Below are positions 1 to 8,983 of a DNA stretch of 19,137 nucleotides, piece by piece. A program made the translations under genes and the position numbers. Positions within the stretch are counted from its first letter, which is position 1. The number at the start of each line of letters is the position of its first letter. The DNA is from Ignavibacteriales bacterium (GTDB lineage Bacteria > Bacteroidota > Ignavibacteria > Ignavibacteriales > Ignavibacteriaceae), in NCBI GenBank assembly GCA_020061995.1, contig JAGUXE010000414.1, positions 1 through 19,137 on the forward strand, read 5' to 3'. Below the pieces are notes generated by a model that was given only the letters and a program-made list of their open reading frames with translations, did no database searches and was not told the origin of the DNA.

Positions 1-7
1 ATCACTA

Positions 8-646
8 TTAGTTAATTACCCATCTTATGACTTCAAAAACTTCAGCATAAACTGACCCTATCTGAGTTCCTCTAGTTATTGCAAGACTTTTGATAAAGCT
101 TTCTGAAGCGTAATGCCTGGCTTTCTGTGAATTATAACAATCCAAGGCATTTACTTTTTTCATAAGTTCTTGCTCACCAAATGTAATAAAACAATTGTTC
201 GTAAAAGTGATGTTATTCCAAGGCAATTCATAGCATAATATTGATGTTTTTTTAAATGCTCTTAACCCTTCATGTGCAACAGTTGTATGGTCTTGGTGAA
301 GATCATTTAATGATGGCATTAGCACGAGATCTGGCTGTAATTCTTTATTCAAGCTTACTAAATCCTCGAGAATCTCTTGCCTGTGGTGGGCGAAGTGTCT
401 AACTCTATATCTAAAAAGCAATAAATTCTCTGGCGGAATACCAAGAACCTTAGTGGCTGCTTTAACCTCCGATTCCAAAATGTTTTTCGGATAGGGAGGG
501 GGCACTGATTCCTCTGCAAGCGAAAATGCTGCATAATATACAGATTTACCTTCGCTTATAAGTTTTGCTATTGTGGCTCCACAACCAAACTCCCCATCAT
601 CAGTATGAGGAGCTAAAACTAAAACATTAGCTGTTCTTTTAATCAT
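8..646 (-). CDS. PIG-L/LmbE family deacetylase
   Basis: This 212-residue protein is probably a zinc-dependent N-deacetylase acting on a sugar or sugar-lipid. The family signature is near the N-terminus: LAPHTDDGEFGCG, with H14, D16, D17 and E19 as the likely metal and catalytic residues. A second metal motif, HQDH, lies at 117-120. Length fits bacterial PIG-L proteins, and there is no signal peptide, so it is probably cytoplasmic. It is the last gene of the polysaccharide operon inside the window, 15 bases after the DUF354 gene. The ATG at 646 has no Shine-Dalgarno sequence, as is usual in Bacteroidota. The inferred role is removal of an N-acetyl group so another acyl group can be added, or editing of the polysaccharide. 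The family call is firm; the substrate is unknown. Confidence 0.88.
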   Translation of the reverse strand: MIKRTANVLVLAPHTDDGEFGCGATIAKLISEGKSVYYAAFSLAEESVPPPYPKNILESEVKAATKVLGIPPENLLLFRYRVRHFAHHRQEILEDLVSLNKELQPDLVLMPSLNDLHQDHTTVAHEGLRAFKKTSILCYELPWNNITFTNNCFITFGEQELMKKVNALDCYNSQKARHYASESFIKSLAITRGTQIGSVYAEVFEVIRWVIN

Positions 647-661
647 ATAATCAAGTTTATT

Positions 662-1741
662 TTACTTATTGAATCTTGCGGGAATAACTGTGGGATCACT
701 TTTAATAATTTTGTAACTCGAAGGATAATTTAGCACAAACCAAACCATCAAATCCGTAATATCCAAATTATTGAAAAGTTCTTTCGCTACATTATGTTTT
801 TTAACTGCTTTTTTGGGTGTTGCTAAATATTCAAGAGCTTTACTTATTGCTTCATCAGCATCTGTAATAATTGAGATTAAACCAGCCTCTATATATGGAT
901 CAAATACGCCTACTAGTTTTGCTGAGGTGGCAATATCAATTGCAGGTGTACCCATGATTGCAGCCTCAGTTGCCATTGTACCACTCTCTCCCCAAAACAT
1001 TTCTGCATAAAAAAGAGCATCGTGCATCTTTTCACAGGGGATATTAATCTGATATTTGTTTAATTGTGGGGGAAGTGCGGATTCAGAAGAAATAAAAATT
1101 CTGCAATGTTTGGAAAGTGTTTCTACCGCTCTTATTTTTTCACTTTCTTTCAATCCCTTATAACCAACGTCATGACTCGCCCCCCATGAAACAAACCTCA
1201 TAATGATATACTTCTCTTCTCTATTTATTCCTAACATATCATATACAGTGATATCAGGTTTGAAATAAGCTGGATGTAAATATGCTAAATCCATTGAACC
1301 ATTAAATCTAAGATGTTTTCTTCCGAAATTTTTCCTAAAATTATTTGGAGTAAATATAACATTGGCAAAAGGAACATAAAGCAGTTGTTCGAGTGATGCG
1401 TGTTCTGTATCGTCAAAAACAATATGCGGTTTCATTAATATAAAAGAGGCTAACGAAGCATAAGTGGATCCAAAACTAAGAAAAATATCAGGTTTGAATT
1501 TGAAAGCATGCTTTGTTACCCAATATGTGCCCAAAAAAATATAAAAAAGTTTACCAATCAAGCCTCTACCACCCCTACCTCTAGTTTCAAATTCAATATT
1601 GTATTTTTTAAGCAGCTCAAAAATTAATGACCTGTTTCTAGCTACAACCAATATTTTGTTACCACTGGACTCAGAAATCCGAATAAAATTTCTGAAATAA
1701 TGCACATGTGCAGGATGACCAAGGTCTAGTAAAATTTTCAT
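662..1741 (-). CDS. DUF354 family protein, GT-B-like fold
   Basis: This 359-residue protein starts MKILLDLGHPAHVHYFRN, the typical opening of the DUF354 family. DUF354 resembles the GT-B fold of UDP-GlcNAc 2-epimerases and glycosyltransferases. Other visible marks are a DDTEHA motif near 110-115 and a glycine-rich WGESGTMATEAAIMGTP stretch in the C-terminal half, where GT-B enzymes bind the nucleotide sugar. It starts 4 bases after the amidotransferase stop and sits 15 bases before the PIG-L gene. Members occur in polysaccharide loci, but I know of no settled reaction. Since no ordinary WbpI 2-epimerase is in this window, it could act as an epimerase or a transferase; this is only inference. 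Confidence 0.82.
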   Translation of the reverse strand: MKILLDLGHPAHVHYFRNFIRISESSGNKILVVARNRSLIFELLKKYNIEFETRGRGGRGLIGKLFYIFLGTYWVTKHAFKFKPDIFLSFGSTYASLASFILMKPHIVFDDTEHASLEQLLYVPFANVIFTPNNFRKNFGRKHLRFNGSMDLAYLHPAYFKPDITVYDMLGINREEKYIIMRFVSWGASHDVGYKGLKESEKIRAVETLSKHCRIFISSESALPPQLNKYQINIPCEKMHDALFYAEMFWGESGTMATEAAIMGTPAIDIATSAKLVGVFDPYIEAGLISIITDADEAISKALEYLATPKKAVKKHNVAKELFNNLDITDLMVWFVLNYPSSYKIIKSDPTVIPARFNK

Positions 1742-1745
1742 TTTA

Positions 1746-2897
1746 TTACCTGTTCTGTTTTTCTAACATAATAGTTGGCATTGCTGGATAAAGATACTTC
1801 ATTATTGAAGATACCGAATTGGAGTAGCGTTCAATCAATGGCATATATGACGGATAATCCCAATAGTAATGGTTGGGTGATGCCCAAATATTAGCAAATG
1901 AGGTTTCATTCATGTCAAGCTTCTTTAGAACATAATCTTTATCACGCTCCATTTGATCAGGGTCATATGGTGGTTTATTGATCAGATTTAGTGCATATTC
2001 ACGTTCAATTTCACCACTCAAAATTTGCGCAGAAAGTGTAATCAACCTTTTATCAATACCAAATTTTTTAGGTAACCAATAGGAAATTGCGAACTTTGTA
2101 AAAATGTTCTCGTGATGATGACCACCATAATATTCCCATCCATAATTTTGTTTTAGAAAATCCTGTGCTGCTTGTTTTTGATAATTAATACTATTAAATG
2201 GTCTGTAAATTTTAATTTTCTTTATACCAGCTGCTATAGAAAGATTTAAAACGCCTTGGATCGGGTATGATTTAAGCTTTACTTTCTCGAATGTATTAAT
2301 TACATGTAGCAATTGTTTGGAATCTGTATATGTCCATTCACTTGGTTGTTTACCTTCTGACCTAAAATCGCTGCCACTTAATATGGCTTTTATTTTTTCG
2401 CGTTCAGCAATTTTAAACAGAACAGCTTTGATCGCATGATCGGTTGGTCCATCAATCCAAGGTAAACCTGCCTTCATGTATGCTCTCAGAACAGATTTCA
2501 CCTCTTCATAATCTATTACATAAGTCTCTAAGTCAATGTCTAATGCTTTCGTAACACGTTTGATGTTTTGTACTGCTATTTCAGAGTTCCATCCATTGTC
2601 GAGATTAACCGCTAAAGGTCTTAGCCCAAACTTGTTCTTGGCTAAATGTAGTAAGAAGCAACTATCTGTGCCTCCACTAACTCCGATAATACAATCATAT
2701 CTTTTACCTTTATTCCGTTTCTTAATTTGATTTACTATTGTTTCCCAGTATTTTTCACCTTTCTCACCGCGTGGGTAAGAATCACAGAGGTTGTCAAACA
2801 TTTTTGCATAATTTGACACTCCATATTCATCAAAATAAATTCCTGGCACCGAAGTATCCCAAATTCCCCTTGAACATCTTCTAGGCTCATTATTCAT
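1746..2897 (-). CDS. N-acetyl sugar amidotransferase (WbpG/WbuX family), degenerate zinc knuckle
   Basis: This 383-residue enzyme belongs to the ATP-pyrophosphatase family that makes acetamidino sugars from N-acetyl sugars, using ammonia from HisH/HisF partners. The PP-loop SGGTDS is at 74-79, followed by the family motif NLDNGWNSE. The N-terminus should hold two CxxC pairs. Here only C8 remains: the other three positions are G11, S28 and A31, as seen by aligning with the paralogue at 6717-7841, which keeps all four cysteines. The rest looks intact, so this is a variant rather than an obvious pseudogene. It follows hisF by 11 bases and precedes the DUF354 gene by 4. It is probably the partner of the adjacent HisH/HisF pair. 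Confidence 0.88.
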   Translation of the reverse strand: MNNEPRRCSRGIWDTSVPGIYFDEYGVSNYAKMFDNLCDSYPRGEKGEKYWETIVNQIKKRNKGKRYDCIIGVSGGTDSCFLLHLAKNKFGLRPLAVNLDNGWNSEIAVQNIKRVTKALDIDLETYVIDYEEVKSVLRAYMKAGLPWIDGPTDHAIKAVLFKIAEREKIKAILSGSDFRSEGKQPSEWTYTDSKQLLHVINTFEKVKLKSYPIQGVLNLSIAAGIKKIKIYRPFNSINYQKQAAQDFLKQNYGWEYYGGHHHENIFTKFAISYWLPKKFGIDKRLITLSAQILSGEIEREYALNLINKPPYDPDQMERDKDYVLKKLDMNETSFANIWASPNHYYWDYPSYMPLIERYSNSVSSIMKYLYPAMPTIMLEKQNR

Positions 2898-2908
2898 ATT
2901 ATATATTT

Positions 2909-3667
2909 TTAAGAGAATATCTTAATGGCTTCTGTTTTTTCAGGATAATTAATCAATATACCATTACGTGCTCCATGGTATACAAAGATTGATCCTGCGG
3001 CCATAGCATGTGCACCATTATCAAATGCTAGTTTCATATCATGTAATTTTCCTGCACCTCCACATGCGATAATAGGTATAGAAACAGCTGATGATACAGA
3101 TTTAATCAATTCAAGGTCATATCCATTCATGCAGCCATCCCGCTCAATACTATTTAACATAATTTCACCTGCTCCAAGCCCCTCAGCTTTTATTGCAGCC
3201 TCAACAGGATTCATTTTAGTATTGATTTTTCCGTTCAAAACATAAGTGCTCATTCTACCAAAAAAATTCTTATTAACATCAAGTGATACAACTACACTTT
3301 GATTTCCTAATAATTTAGCTGTTTCATAAATTACTGCTGGGTTGTTAAAGAAAGTATTATTGAATGTAACTTTTTCAGCCCCTGCATTCACTAAATCAGC
3401 AGCTTGTCCAACACTTACGATACCGCCACCAACACCGAAAGGCATAAACGCCTCTGATCCTATTTTCTTTACAAGCTCGACTGAAATAGTTCTCTTTTCT
3501 CGCGACGCATCAATATCAAGAAATACTAACTCGTCAGCTTTTAAGTCATTGAATATTTTGACTGCATTTATTGGATCTCCAATATATCTTGGATTGTCAA
3601 ATTTTTTTGTTTTTACTAGACCTTTTCCTTTTAGTAACAAAACAGGTATTATTCTCGGTAGAAACAT
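2909..3667 (-). CDS. hisF: HisF-like acetamidino-modification protein (AglZ/HisF2/WbuZ type)
   Basis: This 252-residue TIM-barrel protein resembles the cyclase subunit of imidazole glycerol phosphate synthase but belongs to the branch in surface-sugar amidation clusters. The start MFLPRIIPVLLLKGKGLVKT has leucine at position 11, where true HisF has its catalytic Asp11. The second key aspartate is kept (SLDVN, D130). Phosphate-binding loops remain (GVGGG near 79-82, ACGGAG later). In the known model it receives ammonia from HisH through the barrel and passes it to the amidotransferase. Its first 19 bases overlap the end of hisH, which suggests coupled translation and a fixed stoichiometry. No other histidine genes are nearby. 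Confidence 0.9.
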   Translation of the reverse strand: MFLPRIIPVLLLKGKGLVKTKKFDNPRYIGDPINAVKIFNDLKADELVFLDIDASREKRTISVELVKKIGSEAFMPFGVGGGIVSVGQAADLVNAGAEKVTFNNTFFNNPAVIYETAKLLGNQSVVVSLDVNKNFFGRMSTYVLNGKINTKMNPVEAAIKAEGLGAGEIMLNSIERDGCMNGYDLELIKSVSSAVSIPIIACGGAGKLHDMKLAFDNGAHAMAAGSIFVYHGARNGILINYPEKTEAIKIFS

Positions 3668-4278
3668 GCGGATATATTGCTAAAATTACTTAATAGTTTT
3701 AAACCAGCTTCATGACTTTTTTCAGGATGAAATTGACAACCAAAAATATTTTCATGATTAAAAGAGGAAACGAAAGAATTACCATAGGTTGTTCGAGAGG
3801 CGACATCTATTTCGTTGTCACAAACTACATAATAGGAATGAACAAAATAGAATAATTCTTGAGGAGATATTCCTTTAAATAAAGGAGCATTGCTCATAAT
3901 TTCAAGACTATTCCAACCCATATGAGGAATATGAAACAAATCAGATTTAAGCTTAAATTTAATAGTATTTGCTGAAATTAAACCTAACCCATTAACTCCG
4001 CCTTCTTCACTATAATCTGTAAGTAGCTGCATTCCCAAGCAAATTCCTAAAATTGGCATTTTTCGCTCGACAACAAGCTCAGTTATCGTTTCATCCAAGC
4101 CGTCTTCTTGTAAATTTTTCATTGCCGTTTCAAAATGACCAACACCAGGAAGTAGCAAACCTGCCGCCTTTTCTAAAACCTTTAATTTATTTGAAACCAA
4201 TGTGGGAATTCTCAGCCTATCAAATGCCTTTTTAACGGAACCGATGTTTCCCATCTTATAATCTATGATCGCTATCAT
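3649..4278 (-). CDS. hisH: HisH-type glutamine amidotransferase subunit
   Basis: This 209-residue class I glutaminase releases ammonia from glutamine. The catalytic triad is visible: nucleophile C80 in GICLGMQLL, and H184 and E186 in CQFHPEKSHE. The N-terminus IAIIDYKMGNIGSVKKAF is typical of HisH. Beside hisF and a WbpG-type gene, it most likely supplies ammonia for acetamidino formation on a sugar, not for histidine synthesis. The ATG at 4278 overlaps the stop of the upstream glycosyltransferase by four bases (ATGA), and the 3' end overlaps hisF by 19 bases. It is the only glutaminase in the window, although two amidotransferases are present. Confidence 0.93.
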   Translation of the reverse strand: MIAIIDYKMGNIGSVKKAFDRLRIPTLVSNKLKVLEKAAGLLLPGVGHFETAMKNLQEDGLDETITELVVERKMPILGICLGMQLLTDYSEEGGVNGLGLISANTIKFKLKSDLFHIPHMGWNSLEIMSNAPLFKGISPQELFYFVHSYYVVCDNEIDVASRTTYGNSFVSSFNHENIFGCQFHPEKSHEAGLKLLSNFSNISACFYRE

Positions 4279-5414
4279 TTGTTTAATAATTCTTTAACGA
4301 TATATAACATCTGTTCATTATTGTAATGTGAAGAAAGATATTTGGCATGTAAATCGCACTGATTCTTCATAAGATCAATGTCCTTTGAGGTTAATTTGTT
4401 CAGTTCTTGTGCTAATGAGTTAATACTAAATTCCTGTGAAAAAACTCCAATACCATACTTTTGAATATACCTTTTTTGCTCTATGCTTGGTCCTGAAGCA
4501 ATTGGTATTCTTCCTTGAATACTTTCGAAAAATTTATTAGATAGTGCATATAAATAGTTTGCCTTGAACGGTTCGAAATAAATTACCTCCATATCAAATT
4601 CATTCAATTTATTAGGAATATCTTTAATAGCCACTGGATCAATAAATATTATAGGTAGTCCTAGTGATAATTGCTTTAATTTACTAACATATTTTTTTTC
4701 AAATCGATTATTTTCAACAAGCATGAAATACAGATGAAATCTACTGTCGAGCAGCTTAATTAATTCGATGAGGTTTTCAAGTTTTCTGGAGGAGCTAGCA
4801 ATGCCATGATGAATAAGATTAATCACATCATCCTTGGTTTGTTTGCAAGTTATGTCATAATAGTCTGTAGCATTTGTTATTGTAATGGTTCTAACTGAGT
4901 AATCTTTATTGTAGAGCTCACCGATACCATCGCAAACAACAAACATCTTATCAACATGTCTAATATACCTATCATGCAGGTATAGAATGTATGGTTTAAA
5001 GAGTAAACGCCAATAGGCCTTTTCAATATATTCATCTAATGCATACTCATGTGCGTCAAGAACTATTTTAACATTATGATTTACTTTTGATTTGTACTTA
5101 TATGCTAATGGTAGATTTGCATCTAACTCATGAGCTATGATAATATCAAAATTGAGCTTTGAAAGCGTGTTGTATAACTTTTTGTTACTGGAATTCCAAT
5201 AATATTTATTATACATTCGAAGCGCTAGAAAAATGAGACGAAATAATCTGACAACAAAACTGAGCTTCCTTCTTATAATAAAGCTATGCTCAAATCCAGA
5301 CTGTACTGAACCAACCGCTGTGACATGGTAGTTTAGCGAAAACAGTTTTATCTGTCTATACTCTCGTGATGATCTTTTAAGATCAACATTTGATAATATT
5401 AATATATTTTCCAT
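4275..5414 (-). CDS. Glycosyltransferase, GT-B fold (copy 2)
   Basis: This 379-residue protein is probably a cytoplasmic or membrane-peripheral glycosyltransferase of the GT4-like group. It begins MENILILSNVDLKRSSREYRQ. An N-terminal Rossmann-like half contains IIIAHELDANLPLAY and VLDAHEYALDEY. The C-terminal half starts near the IHHGIASSSRKLE motif and ends with LSNKFFESIQGRIPIASGP, where the donor nucleotide sugar would bind. Both motifs recur in the gene at 7862-8983 (VHHGIASTSRQLE; LGNKFFQFIQARLALAMGP), so the two are paralogues. It lies 5 bases after a CapK gene and overlaps hisH by 4 bases. Donor and acceptor cannot be read from the sequence. Confidence 0.82.
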   Translation of the reverse strand: MENILILSNVDLKRSSREYRQIKLFSLNYHVTAVGSVQSGFEHSFIIRRKLSFVVRLFRLIFLALRMYNKYYWNSSNKKLYNTLSKLNFDIIIAHELDANLPLAYKYKSKVNHNVKIVLDAHEYALDEYIEKAYWRLLFKPYILYLHDRYIRHVDKMFVVCDGIGELYNKDYSVRTITITNATDYYDITCKQTKDDVINLIHHGIASSSRKLENLIELIKLLDSRFHLYFMLVENNRFEKKYVSKLKQLSLGLPIIFIDPVAIKDIPNKLNEFDMEVIYFEPFKANYLYALSNKFFESIQGRIPIASGPSIEQKRYIQKYGIGVFSQEFSINSLAQELNKLTSKDIDLMKNQCDLHAKYLSSHYNNEQMLYIVKELLNK

Positions 5415-5419
5415 TTGTT

Positions 5420-6724
5420 TTAGGTTAGAAAAAAATCTCTTTTTCCATTATTAAGCTCTGAAAATGTTTCCTTGTATACGATTTCAATATTGGCGTCTGT
5501 CCCTGCATGTTTTTGAAAAGTATTTCGAATGAGATCTTCTTCAATTTGAGTGTAGTTTATCCCTTTCTTTATCTCAATTAGGATGTGCATTGCTTTAACC
5601 TTTTTTATGCGGTAAGCGACAACATTCAAATCCTTAAAAAGAACAGTAAATCCTGGTCCGGTTAAAACGTTGCCATTCTCTAACTTAATGACATCTAATG
5701 ATCTACCCAATACTTTTTTGAACCATTGACCATTATAGGTACTTCCACCTCTTTGTAGATTTTCAACTTCATCGCCAACTTCGTAATTTATTAGCGGGCA
5801 AGCATAATTAAGAAGATCAGTAGCTAGCACTTGAGTAATTCCGTTGTTATGCTCGTTGCTATCAGTAATCAGACTGTTATATCCGACTTTAAAAAGACCG
5901 TCATTATGCTTAAAGGCCGTAACCCCTCCATCTAGTGCCCCATACTCATCAATTATATGACATCCAAAAGCTTTCTTAATTGTATCATAATAATTAGATG
6001 TTAGCATTTCTGAAGTTGTAAATACTGCAGTTAAGTCAAGTCTAATATCATTGTCAAGTGCATATTTACCAATTAGATACAATGAACTGGCATATCCATA
6101 GATGAATTTAATCTTTTGTTCCTTAATAAAATCTATGTGTTCACGAATTGTTTGTTCATTTAGATTTATTCCACTAATAGGAACTTTGCCTATTAGCCAA
6201 TAATAAACCCTGTGTTTTAGCTTTAAAGATGAGCCACCTGGCAGTAATGATTTACTACCTACAGTAACGAATTTGTCGCCAAAATTGTATCCAGCTTTTA
6301 TCCTGTTGAAGAACGTGTTGGCTGTTATATAGGAGTATGAATTATAATCTAATGGGAACCTTAGCGGATTTCCAGTGGAACCCCCAGTAGATGAAATAAA
6401 AAAATTTCCCTTGAAGCTTTTTGTTAGATCGAATCTATTGTTTAAATTTATTATGTCTGATTTTCCTATTGTAGGAAGACAATTTAAATCTTCAATACTT
6501 TTTATCGCAGAAATATTAATATTTTTTTCCTCCAAAAAAAATCTGTATATTCCATTTTCATTGTAGTGATACGTAAATAGTTTTTTAAACAAAAAGTCTT
6601 GCCAATCAAGAACTTTCTCAAATGTCCAGTTTTCTTGACTTTTGATTACATCTTGATATTTCGAAACTCGAGTACCAGTGAAATACTCAAGAGCAATGAA
6701 CAAAACACTTTTGATATTAGTCAT
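5420..6724 (-). CDS. CapK-like adenylate-forming enzyme (copy 2)
   Basis: This 434-residue protein is a CapK/phenylacetate-CoA-ligase-like member of the adenylate-forming superfamily. Visible motifs in order are the phosphate-binding loop SSTGGSTGNPLRF (111-123), YGALDGG (261-267), YEVGD (314-318), the hinge LGRSLD (339-344) and a C-terminal NGKRDF whose K428 may be the catalytic lysine. The acidic residue after the YG motif is Asp where related enzymes usually have Glu. CapK proteins occur in capsule and O-antigen loci and presumably activate a carboxylate as an acyl-AMP; the acid is unknown. It overlaps the upstream amidotransferase by 8 bases. It is paralogous to the gene at 8984-10324, sharing KFIYGYAS and NGN(V/I)LTGPGFTVLF. 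Confidence 0.83.
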   Translation of the reverse strand: MTNIKSVLFIALEYFTGTRVSKYQDVIKSQENWTFEKVLDWQDFLFKKLFTYHYNENGIYRFFLEEKNINISAIKSIEDLNCLPTIGKSDIINLNNRFDLTKSFKGNFFISSTGGSTGNPLRFPLDYNSYSYITANTFFNRIKAGYNFGDKFVTVGSKSLLPGGSSLKLKHRVYYWLIGKVPISGINLNEQTIREHIDFIKEQKIKFIYGYASSLYLIGKYALDNDIRLDLTAVFTTSEMLTSNYYDTIKKAFGCHIIDEYGALDGGVTAFKHNDGLFKVGYNSLITDSNEHNNGITQVLATDLLNYACPLINYEVGDEVENLQRGGSTYNGQWFKKVLGRSLDVIKLENGNVLTGPGFTVLFKDLNVVAYRIKKVKAMHILIEIKKGINYTQIEEDLIRNTFQKHAGTDANIEIVYKETFSELNNGKRDFFLT

Positions 6725-7841
6725 TCTTTTCGATTTTTATGACTTTTTTAATTGATTTTAGGAAGTTATTAAATTTTTGACCATTAGGGTAGGCCTCATG
6801 GGGAATTCCTTTTTGCGACATAATTCGATCAAATTCATTTTTATTTAGATCCCATTTTTTTATTACATATTCAACCAAATCCTTTTGCTCCTCTTCATTT
6901 AAAATTGGTTGCATCATTAACTCCAAAGCTTTATCTCTAGTCATTTGGCCCGAGCAGATCAAGTTAGAAAGGTGTGCTTTTCTTTTATCAATATTAAATT
7001 TTACAGGTAGATAGTAAGATTGGTAGAACTTTGTAAATACAGATTCAAAATGCTTTCCTCCATAATCTTTCCATCCGAGCTCAGAAGAAATTATTTTCTT
7101 GGCATCTTCCTTGTTATAATCAATATAGTTTAATATACAAATATTCTTATAGTAGTACTGTCTAAGTAATTTACCAATGAAACCGTATGTTGGGTAGGAA
7201 TTGATTGTTTTCTCGCCGAAAATCTTATGAATTGATAAAATATTCTTTTGATCCCATTTTGCGTAGGACCAATTATCGGGCATTACTGCTTCGGTTACAA
7301 TATTAAAACCATTTATGAAATATTTTATTCTTTCTTTTCTAGCTAGGTCAAGCATTATAGCGCTTATAGCATGGTCAGTCAACATTTCTAAATCAACGAC
7401 ACCGGCCTTAAAAAAGGATAGCTGTAGATCCTTAAACTCCTCCCAATCTATTACATGTGTATACAAATCGAACCTCAATTTTTCAACTGTATTATGTATA
7501 TTTCTAACTGCAGTTTCTGAGTTCCAACCGTTGTCAAGGTGTACGGCCAGCGGTCGAAGTCCATGCTTAGCCACGAGCCAAGCTACATAGGTACTATCAA
7601 CACCGCCACTAAGACCAATTATACAATTATACTTTCGATTTTTGCCATGGGTTTCAATTCTACTAATGATTTGCTGTAATACTTCATTTCTTTTAAGTTC
7701 ATCTTCTATAATATCATTTCTTACTATAGTTTGATAGTTATTACAGTAGTTACAAACACCCGTCAAATCAAAAGAAATATTGTCAATAGTCGAATCTAAA
7801 ATGCATTTTCTGCAGATTTGATATCCAATAACGTTATCCAT
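6717..7841 (-). CDS. N-acetyl sugar amidotransferase (WbpG/WbuX family), intact zinc knuckle
   Basis: This 374-residue enzyme is the canonical copy of the two amidotransferases. The N-terminus carries two CxxC pairs, CRKC (10-13) and CNYC (30-33), forming a probable zinc knuckle. The ATP-pyrophosphatase loop SGGVDS is at 78-83, and AVHLDNGWNSETAV follows. It probably converts an N-acetyl group of a sugar to an acetamidino group, using ammonia from a HisH/HisF pair. No such pair is directly next to it: the only one lies at 2909-4278, beyond a CapK and a glycosyltransferase gene. The start at 7841 is 20 bases after the glycosyltransferase stop, and the 3' end overlaps the next CapK gene by 8 bases. 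Confidence 0.91.
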   Translation of the reverse strand: MDNVIGYQICRKCILDSTIDNISFDLTGVCNYCNNYQTIVRNDIIEDELKRNEVLQQIISRIETHGKNRKYNCIIGLSGGVDSTYVAWLVAKHGLRPLAVHLDNGWNSETAVRNIHNTVEKLRFDLYTHVIDWEEFKDLQLSFFKAGVVDLEMLTDHAISAIMLDLARKERIKYFINGFNIVTEAVMPDNWSYAKWDQKNILSIHKIFGEKTINSYPTYGFIGKLLRQYYYKNICILNYIDYNKEDAKKIISSELGWKDYGGKHFESVFTKFYQSYYLPVKFNIDKRKAHLSNLICSGQMTRDKALELMMQPILNEEEQKDLVEYVIKKWDLNKNEFDRIMSQKGIPHEAYPNGQKFNNFLKSIKKVIKIEKND

Positions 7842-7861
7842 ACTTGGTTATTATTAATCTG

Positions 7862-8983
7862 TTAATTTATTTCTGTTATTAAATTTATTAGCTTTTGAGC
7901 GTTTTCCTTTGCTGACAATTCTTGAGAATGTAAATGAGCATTCAATTTGTAGTCCTTCAAACTTTCTATGGGTGTATTTAATATCAACTTAGCCATTGTT
8001 TCTGGTTCAAAATCATCACTTACTATACCTAAGTTGTATTCTTCTGTTATCCTTTTCATTTCAATAAGTGGACCCATAGCTAAAGCCAATCTGGCTTGTA
8101 TAAACTGAAAAAATTTATTACCTAGGCCAAAATGTAAGTTAAGATTAATAGGGGGTACAAGAGTCAGCCCTATATCAAATTGATTCAAATAAGGCACTAA
8201 ATTTTCAAATTCTACAGGGTCGAGAAAAAGTATATTCGAGTTTGCGGATGCTAATTTCTTTAAACGAATGATGTATTCGTTGCTTGATTTGTCCACTGAG
8301 ACAAGAATAAGATATAAATAGTAATTCTTTGGAAGATACTTCATCATATGAATCATTAGTTCGAGTTGTCTCGAGGTGCTGGCTATTCCGTGATGAACTA
8401 TTTTAATTTTATTAGGGTCAATATCAGATGGTTTAAGGTCAAAGTAATTTTCCATGTTTCGAATAATGAGGGATCTTTGCACTTTGAAGTTCTTTTTATA
8501 AAGTTCATCAATTCCATTTGATACTGTTAGTATCGCATGGCATTTAGGAATATATTCTTTACATATGTTATCAAGTAGCGGTTTATATAAAAGATTAAAG
8601 AGAAAACTATTCCCGTAATTCTCAGGAGAATACTCATGAGCATCGAGTATTATATTTTTGGCTTTCAAGGTGAAGGCCATAGGCAGATTAATAGCCTCAT
8701 GTACGATAATCAAATCGAATTCAAACTGCTTTAATTTATTCCTGAATTTCTTCCTAGAATTATCCCAGTAATATTGTTTATATGCATGAATTAGTAAATA
8801 TAGTAAACCCAATATTTTCTCATATAGTTTTCTTGAATAGCTTGGTATAAAGAGCTGTTCAGTTCCTACTTGTCTTTTACCGCATGTGTAGACTTCATGG
8901 TTATCCTTAAGCCAGTTAACCTGTCGATTTGGTCTAGCATCCTTGCTTAAATCCGTTTGAGTAAGAATAAGTATTCGCATCAT
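7862..8983 (-). CDS. Glycosyltransferase, GT-B fold (copy 1)
   Basis: This 373-residue protein is the paralogue of the transferase at 4275-5414. It begins MMRILILTQTDLSKDARPNRQ. Shared features include ILDAHEYSPENYG in the N-terminal half, VHHGIASTSRQLELM around the middle, and LGNKFFQFIQARLALAMGP in the C-terminal donor-binding half. There is no transmembrane segment long enough to be convincing. The ATG at 8983 follows the CapK stop codon with no gap; a second ATG directly after it is an equally good start. Family-level knowledge supports transfer of a sugar from a nucleotide donor to a lipid-linked acceptor on the cytoplasmic face. Which sugar is unknown, but pairing with CapK and the amidotransferase suggests a modified residue. 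Confidence 0.82.
   Translation of the reverse strand: MMRILILTQTDLSKDARPNRQVNWLKDNHEVYTCGKRQVGTEQLFIPSYSRKLYEKILGLLYLLIHAYKQYYWDNSRKKFRNKLKQFEFDLIIVHEAINLPMAFTLKAKNIILDAHEYSPENYGNSFLFNLLYKPLLDNICKEYIPKCHAILTVSNGIDELYKKNFKVQRSLIIRNMENYFDLKPSDIDPNKIKIVHHGIASTSRQLELMIHMMKYLPKNYYLYLILVSVDKSSNEYIIRLKKLASANSNILFLDPVEFENLVPYLNQFDIGLTLVPPINLNLHFGLGNKFFQFIQARLALAMGPLIEMKRITEEYNLGIVSDDFEPETMAKLILNTPIESLKDYKLNAHLHSQELSAKENAQKLINLITEIN

Noticed and set aside
2909..4278. hisH/hisF as histidine biosynthesis genes
   Set aside because: No other his genes are nearby, HisF lacks Asp11, and both sit beside a WbpG-type amidotransferase in a polysaccharide operon.
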